DNA of 8,895 nt from Anaerolineales bacterium (GTDB lineage: Bacteria; Chloroflexota; Anaerolineae; Anaerolineales; E44-bin32): NCBI GenBank assembly GCA_030642885.1, contig DAOWMX010000075.1:1-8895 (forward strand). Direction: 5' to 3'. The translations under genes and the position numbers were made by a program. Of this stretch, positions 5,970-8,895 are shown piece by piece (position 1 is the stretch's first letter; each line of letters begins with the position of its first letter). The notes below the pieces were generated by a model, which made no database searches, had not been told where the DNA came from, and saw only the letters and a list, made by a program, of their open reading frames with translations.

Positions 5970-6814
5970 TCGTTTCGGGAATTGCAATTGGCGCTATCTA
6001 CGCATTGGTTGCGATCGGTTTCACGCTGCTATGGCAAGCGTCTCGAACGGTAAATTTCGCTCAGGGGGATTTCCTCACGGTGAGTGCCGTATTGATGTTC
6101 ATCTTCGTGTGTCTGGGAGTCCCGTTTATCTGGGCGCTGCTGATTACAGTGGTTATTGCGGCGGTCCTCCTGGGATTCGTGGTGAAGAAGGCGATCATCC
6201 AACCGTTGATCGACCGTTCGCACACCACGATTATTGTGGCAACAATCGCGCTCAGCTTCTTGGCGAGCAACTCGGTCGCCACCTTCTGGTCGGCTCAGTG
6301 CCGAGCCTTTCCGCAGATCTTTGGGATGACGCCGTACCGGTTCGGTTCGATTGCTCTGTCGCGCCAGAATGTGTGGACGATCATTATCGCCATCAGCCTC
6401 ATCCTCGCGATCAACCTTTTCATCCAGCGGACAAAGCCGGGCAAGGCTATGCAGGCAGTGGCGCAGAATCGCGAAGCGGCCAAGGTCCTCGGGATCAACA
6501 TTTCCCGAGTTACGACAATGGTCTTCGTGATGAACGCTGTAATAGTTGTGTTTGCCGCGATGTTGATCGCACCGGTATTCATGGTGCGGTTCGACATGGG
6601 TGCCCAACTGGGACTCAAGGCGTTCTATTCCGCGGCAATCGGGGGCTTTAACCAGATTCGCGGAGCCCTCCTCGGTGGATTCCTAGTGGGGATTATAGAA
6701 ACGTTCTCTTCAGCATACTTGTCCACGGAATATCGCGAGGCATTTGTCCTAGTCGTGCTTATTGCCGTGATCCTGATCCGTAAAGAGGGTCTTCTTGGAA
6801 CGGAGGAACAATAA
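5954..6814 (+). CDS. livH: Liv-type ABC transporter permease LivH
   Basis: 286-residue inner-membrane permease of the branched-chain amino acid/HAAT class, pairing with LivM to form the channel. The ATG at 5954 is chosen over GTG 5948 because GAGG (5945-5948) lies five bases ahead. Family marks: the N-terminal hydrophobic segment with AIGAIYALVAIGFTL (11-25), NFAQGDF (34-40), the cytoplasmic coupling loop AVAQNREAAKVLGIN (168-182), SAAIGGFNQIRGALLGGFLVG (226-246), and RKEGLLG at the C-terminus. Several further hydrophobic segments lie between these. It overlaps the AroD-like gene by 16 bases, tying transporter expression to that of the enzymes. The symbol reflects family, not proven substrate. 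Confidence 0.93.
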   Translation: MFIQLVVSGIAIGAIYALVAIGFTLLWQASRTVNFAQGDFLTVSAVLMFIFVCLGVPFIWALLITVVIAAVLLGFVVKKAIIQPLIDRSHTTIIVATIALSFLASNSVATFWSAQCRAFPQIFGMTPYRFGSIALSRQNVWTIIIAISLILAINLFIQRTKPGKAMQAVAQNREAAKVLGINISRVTTMVFVMNAVIVVFAAMLIAPVFMVRFDMGAQLGLKAFYSAAIGGFNQIRGALLGGFLVGIIETFSSAYLSTEYREAFVLVVLIAVILIRKEGLLGTEEQ

Positions 6815-6816
6815 CC

Positions 6817-7803
6817 ATGGCAAACCTGACAAGAAAGAAACGGCCCGTTACGCGAATCCTCCATTGGACGATCTTCCTCGGCGTTATCGGATGCGTTCCG
6901 GTGATCTTCGGCGGGAACGCATATTACATGTACGTTGCAACGCTGATCGGCATATACATCATCACGAGCATGGGACTTAATTTCACACTCGGTTACACCG
7001 GACAGATCTCACTTGGGCATGCAGCATTCATGGGGCTCGGTGCGTACACCGTCGCTCTGATGACGCTGAACGGTTACTCGTTCTGGTTGGCACTGCCGCT
7101 GGGTGTGCTAATCACTTTCGTTGCGGGGCTTGCCCTTGGCTTACCTTCGCTCCGGGTGAAGCACCATTACCTCGCGTTGGTCACATTGGGATTTGGGACC
7201 GTCATCTACCTGCTGTTCTCCAATGAGTATGAGATCACCGGTGGGTTTTCCGGGCTTCCCGGAATTCCGCGACCCAGTTTCTTTGGCTTGGATCTTTCAT
7301 CGGATATCGCGTTCTACTTCCTTGTAGCCGCTTTTCTCGTCCTACTCACGGGCATTGCACTCTGGATTCTCAATTCTCGTTGGGGGAGGGCGTTCAAGGC
7401 AATCCGAGAGAACGACATGCGAGCCGAAATGGTCGGTGTTAGTCTGCTGACGTACAAACTACTGGCGTTTGCCATCGGTGCAGCGTATGCCGGCATCGCC
7501 GGAGGCCTACTCGCTCCGTTGATGAAGTTCGTCGATCCAACATCCTTTCCCGTGCACGAATCCTTCTGGTTCTTGATCATGTTAATCATCGGTGGATCGG
7601 GCCGGTTTGAGGGGCCATTTGTTGGAGCGATCGTCGTTATGCTGCTCCCGCAGTTCCTTCGCGGAACACAGCAACTCTATTTCGTCATCTTTGCTGCAAT
7701 CACATTGATACTACTGATTTTCTGGCCTGGTGGACTGACCAGCCTTTTGGACGTGTTCTTCCGGCGTGTGTTGAGGCGGAATCCTCCGCAGTTCACAAAG
7801 TGA
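6817..7803 (+). CDS. livM: Liv-type ABC transporter permease LivM
   Basis: 328-residue second permease subunit. GGAGG (6802-6806) precedes the ATG by ten bases, and only two bases separate it from the livH stop. Family marks: LGYTGQISLGHAAFMGLGAYT (58-78), SLRVKHHYLALVTLGFG (111-127), the coupling loop GRAFKAIRENDMRAEMVGV (190-208), and IIGGSGRFEGPFVGAIV (257-273) near the C-terminus. A short basic N-terminus (LTRKKRPVTR) faces the cytosol ahead of the first membrane span. It looks intact and ordinary for the family. Confidence 0.93.
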   Translation: MANLTRKKRPVTRILHWTIFLGVIGCVPVIFGGNAYYMYVATLIGIYIITSMGLNFTLGYTGQISLGHAAFMGLGAYTVALMTLNGYSFWLALPLGVLITFVAGLALGLPSLRVKHHYLALVTLGFGTVIYLLFSNEYEITGGFSGLPGIPRPSFFGLDLSSDIAFYFLVAAFLVLLTGIALWILNSRWGRAFKAIRENDMRAEMVGVSLLTYKLLAFAIGAAYAGIAGGLLAPLMKFVDPTSFPVHESFWFLIMLIIGGSGRFEGPFVGAIVVMLLPQFLRGTQQLYFVIFAAITLILLIFWPGGLTSLLDVFFRRVLRRNPPQFTK

Positions 7804-7813
7804 GGGCAGGGCG

Positions 7814-8554
7814 ATGAACAACATTCTTGAGATTGCAGGTTTAAGGAAGAAGTTCTATCAGCTCGAGGCCGTCGCGGGTGTCGATTTTGAGGTCCGCGAG
7901 GGAGAGATTCTCGGACTGATCGGCCCGAACGGCTCGGGAAAGACGACGTTATTCGATTGTATCACCGGGATTCAGCGCCCCACGGCTGGAGAAGTGCGGT
8001 TTATGGGCAAACGCATCACACGCATGAAGCCGCACTGTATCTACCAACTAGGTATCGGGCGCACATTCCAGCTTGTCCAACTTTTCCCGGGGATGACGGT
8101 CCTCGACAACATGATCATGGCGATACAGGAGAGCGAGGGGACCGTCCTTAGCCGTTTGTTCCAAATGGATGAATCAAAGGACGAGAAGAAAGCCATCGAG
8201 CTGCTCGAATTCCTCAACATCATCCACTTGAAGGATCAGATTGCTAAGAACATCTCCTACGGGCAGCAGAAGCTTCTCGACATGGGGATGGTCCTGATGT
8301 CCAAACCGAAACTGATCATGCTTGATGAACCGATGGCTGGTGTGAATGCAACGCTGGGTAAGGAAATCGCAGAGCGCCTGATCGAGCTGAACCGTCGAGG
8401 GTGCAGTTTCCTTATTATCGAGCACAACATGAGGGTAATAATGAACCTCTGTCATCGAATCGTGGTGCTCGATTATGGGAAGAAAATCGCGGAAGGGTCA
8501 CCGGAAGAGATCCAGAACAACAAACAAGTTCTGGCGGCCTACTTTGGAGGTTAG
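7814..8554 (+). CDS. livG: Liv-type ABC transporter ATP-binding protein LivG
   Basis: 246-residue ABC ATPase. Walker A GPNGSGKT (37-44), Q-loop Gln86 in GRTFQLVQLFPGMTVLDNM, signature ISYGQQ (147-152), Walker B LIMLDE (167-172, catalytic Glu172) and H-loop His204 (IIEHNM) are all present, so it should be active. The post-Walker-B MAGVN and the C-terminal GKKIAEGSPEEIQ are LivG-like. The segment after the signature reads KLLDMGMVLMSKP, where many relatives carry RRLEIARAL-type sequence, a mild divergence. It starts 10 bases after livM, with GAGGGCAGGG as a ribosome binding site. Confidence 0.92.
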   Translation: MNNILEIAGLRKKFYQLEAVAGVDFEVREGEILGLIGPNGSGKTTLFDCITGIQRPTAGEVRFMGKRITRMKPHCIYQLGIGRTFQLVQLFPGMTVLDNMIMAIQESEGTVLSRLFQMDESKDEKKAIELLEFLNIIHLKDQIAKNISYGQQKLLDMGMVLMSKPKLIMLDEPMAGVNATLGKEIAERLIELNRRGCSFLIIEHNMRVIMNLCHRIVVLDYGKKIAEGSPEEIQNNKQVLAAYFGG

Positions 8555-8555
8555 A

Positions 8556-8895
8556 GTGGCACTGCTAGATGTGAAAGGTATCGTAGCGGGATACTCCAAG
8601 GAACTCGATATTCTGCAAGGGGTCTCGCTTGAAGTGGAAGAGGGCCAGATGGTCTCGATTATCGGACCTAACGGCGCGGGAAAATCGACGATCTTCCGAA
8701 CCTTGTTCGGACTCCTTCCGGCACGCGAAGGCCAGGTTTTCTTTGCTAACGAAGAGATCACCAACCTGCCTCCTGCCGATCTTCTCCGGAGGGGCATCAC
8801 GTTTGTGCCCCAAGGGCGCCACGTATTCCCATTGATGACGGTTCGTGAGAACCTGGAACTGGGTGCGTATATCCACCGGGATCGCAAATTAATAG
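8556..8895 (+). CDS. livF: Liv-type ABC transporter ATP-binding protein LivF (5' part)
   Basis: The first 113 codons, cut by the window edge. It starts at GTG 8556, one base after the livG stop, with TTGGAGG at the end of livG as its ribosome binding site. Walker A GPNGAGKS (37-44) and the LivF-like Q-loop stretch VPQGRHVFPLMTVRENL are visible; many LivF proteins have VPEGR here. Signature, Walker B and H-loop lie beyond the edge. It is the second ATPase of the transporter. Confidence 0.92.
   Translation, partial: MALLDVKGIVAGYSKELDILQGVSLEVEEGQMVSIIGPNGAGKSTIFRTLFGLLPAREGQVFFANEEITNLPPADLLRRGITFVPQGRHVFPLMTVRENLELGAYIHRDRKLI

Noticed and set aside
6029..6651. Long out-of-frame open frames on both strands within livH
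   Set aside because: Both are shadows of livH. The translations are rich in Arg, His, Asp and Gly with no family motif, while livH itself matches the family throughout.
1..8895. CRISPR arrays, insertion sequences, tRNA genes or attachment sites
   Set aside because: No regularly spaced repeats, transposase motifs, terminal inverted repeats or cloverleaf patterns were seen.

Overview
The window carries one long plus-strand gene block, from about position 675 to beyond the right edge. It follows roughly 560 bases of mostly non-coding DNA that contain a good sigma-70-type promoter. The order is: solute-binding protein (SBP); EPSP-synthase family protein (AroA-like); chorismate-synthase family protein (AroC-like); two tandem small cupins; type I 3-dehydroquinase family protein (AroD-like); then LivH, LivM, LivG and the first 113 codons of LivF. 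Spacing is tight, with ATGA overlaps at aroC/cupin 1 and cupin 2/aroD, a 16-base overlap at aroD/livH, and strong purine-rich ribosome binding sites. This looks like a single operon with translational coupling.

Organism: a bacterium of moderate GC content. The SBP has a signal-peptidase-I type leader (SFA/QDA) with no lipobox cysteine, which fits a free periplasmic protein in a diderm better than a Gram-positive lipoprotein. The lineage cannot be fixed from the sequence alone.

The most interesting point is that the three shikimate-pathway-like enzymes are recognisable over their full length, yet each has lost residues that are essentially invariant in the true enzymes. The AroC-like protein has GEAFG for GESHG (catalytic His lost), GRANGRET for the GRSSARET motif, and TATDSA for the RHDPC motif. 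The AroD-like protein keeps the Schiff-base Lys160 but has Glu133 where the catalytic His143 of E. coli AroD lies. The AroA-like protein keeps most PEP-site residues but has Gly for Arg100, Ile for Gln171 and Glu for Ser197 (E. coli numbering); Ser197 contacts the 3-phosphate of shikimate-3-phosphate. Two of these changes (AroA Ser197, AroC His) fall at places that handle the substrate phosphate.

My inference is that the operon imports a small molecule through a Liv-type (HAAT) ABC transporter and processes it, or makes a product, with a repurposed shikimate-like enzyme set plus a pair of metal-binding cupins (His-His-Gln-His). It is probably not the housekeeping chorismate pathway. I know of no described system with this gene set, but I cannot search databases here.

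Regulatory layout: a promoter (TTGACA, 17 bases, TATACT) lies at 426-454. A 15-base perfect palindrome (484-498) with related half-sites lies just downstream of the predicted start of transcription. In the leader a 14-base perfect complement to the 16S rRNA 3' end (597-610) has no start codon at a usable distance. The real SBP Shine-Dalgarno is 65 bases further on. A strong hairpin without a T-tract (1855-1885) separates the SBP gene from the enzyme genes. A protein-like but start-less reading frame on the minus strand (186-395) may be a gene remnant.
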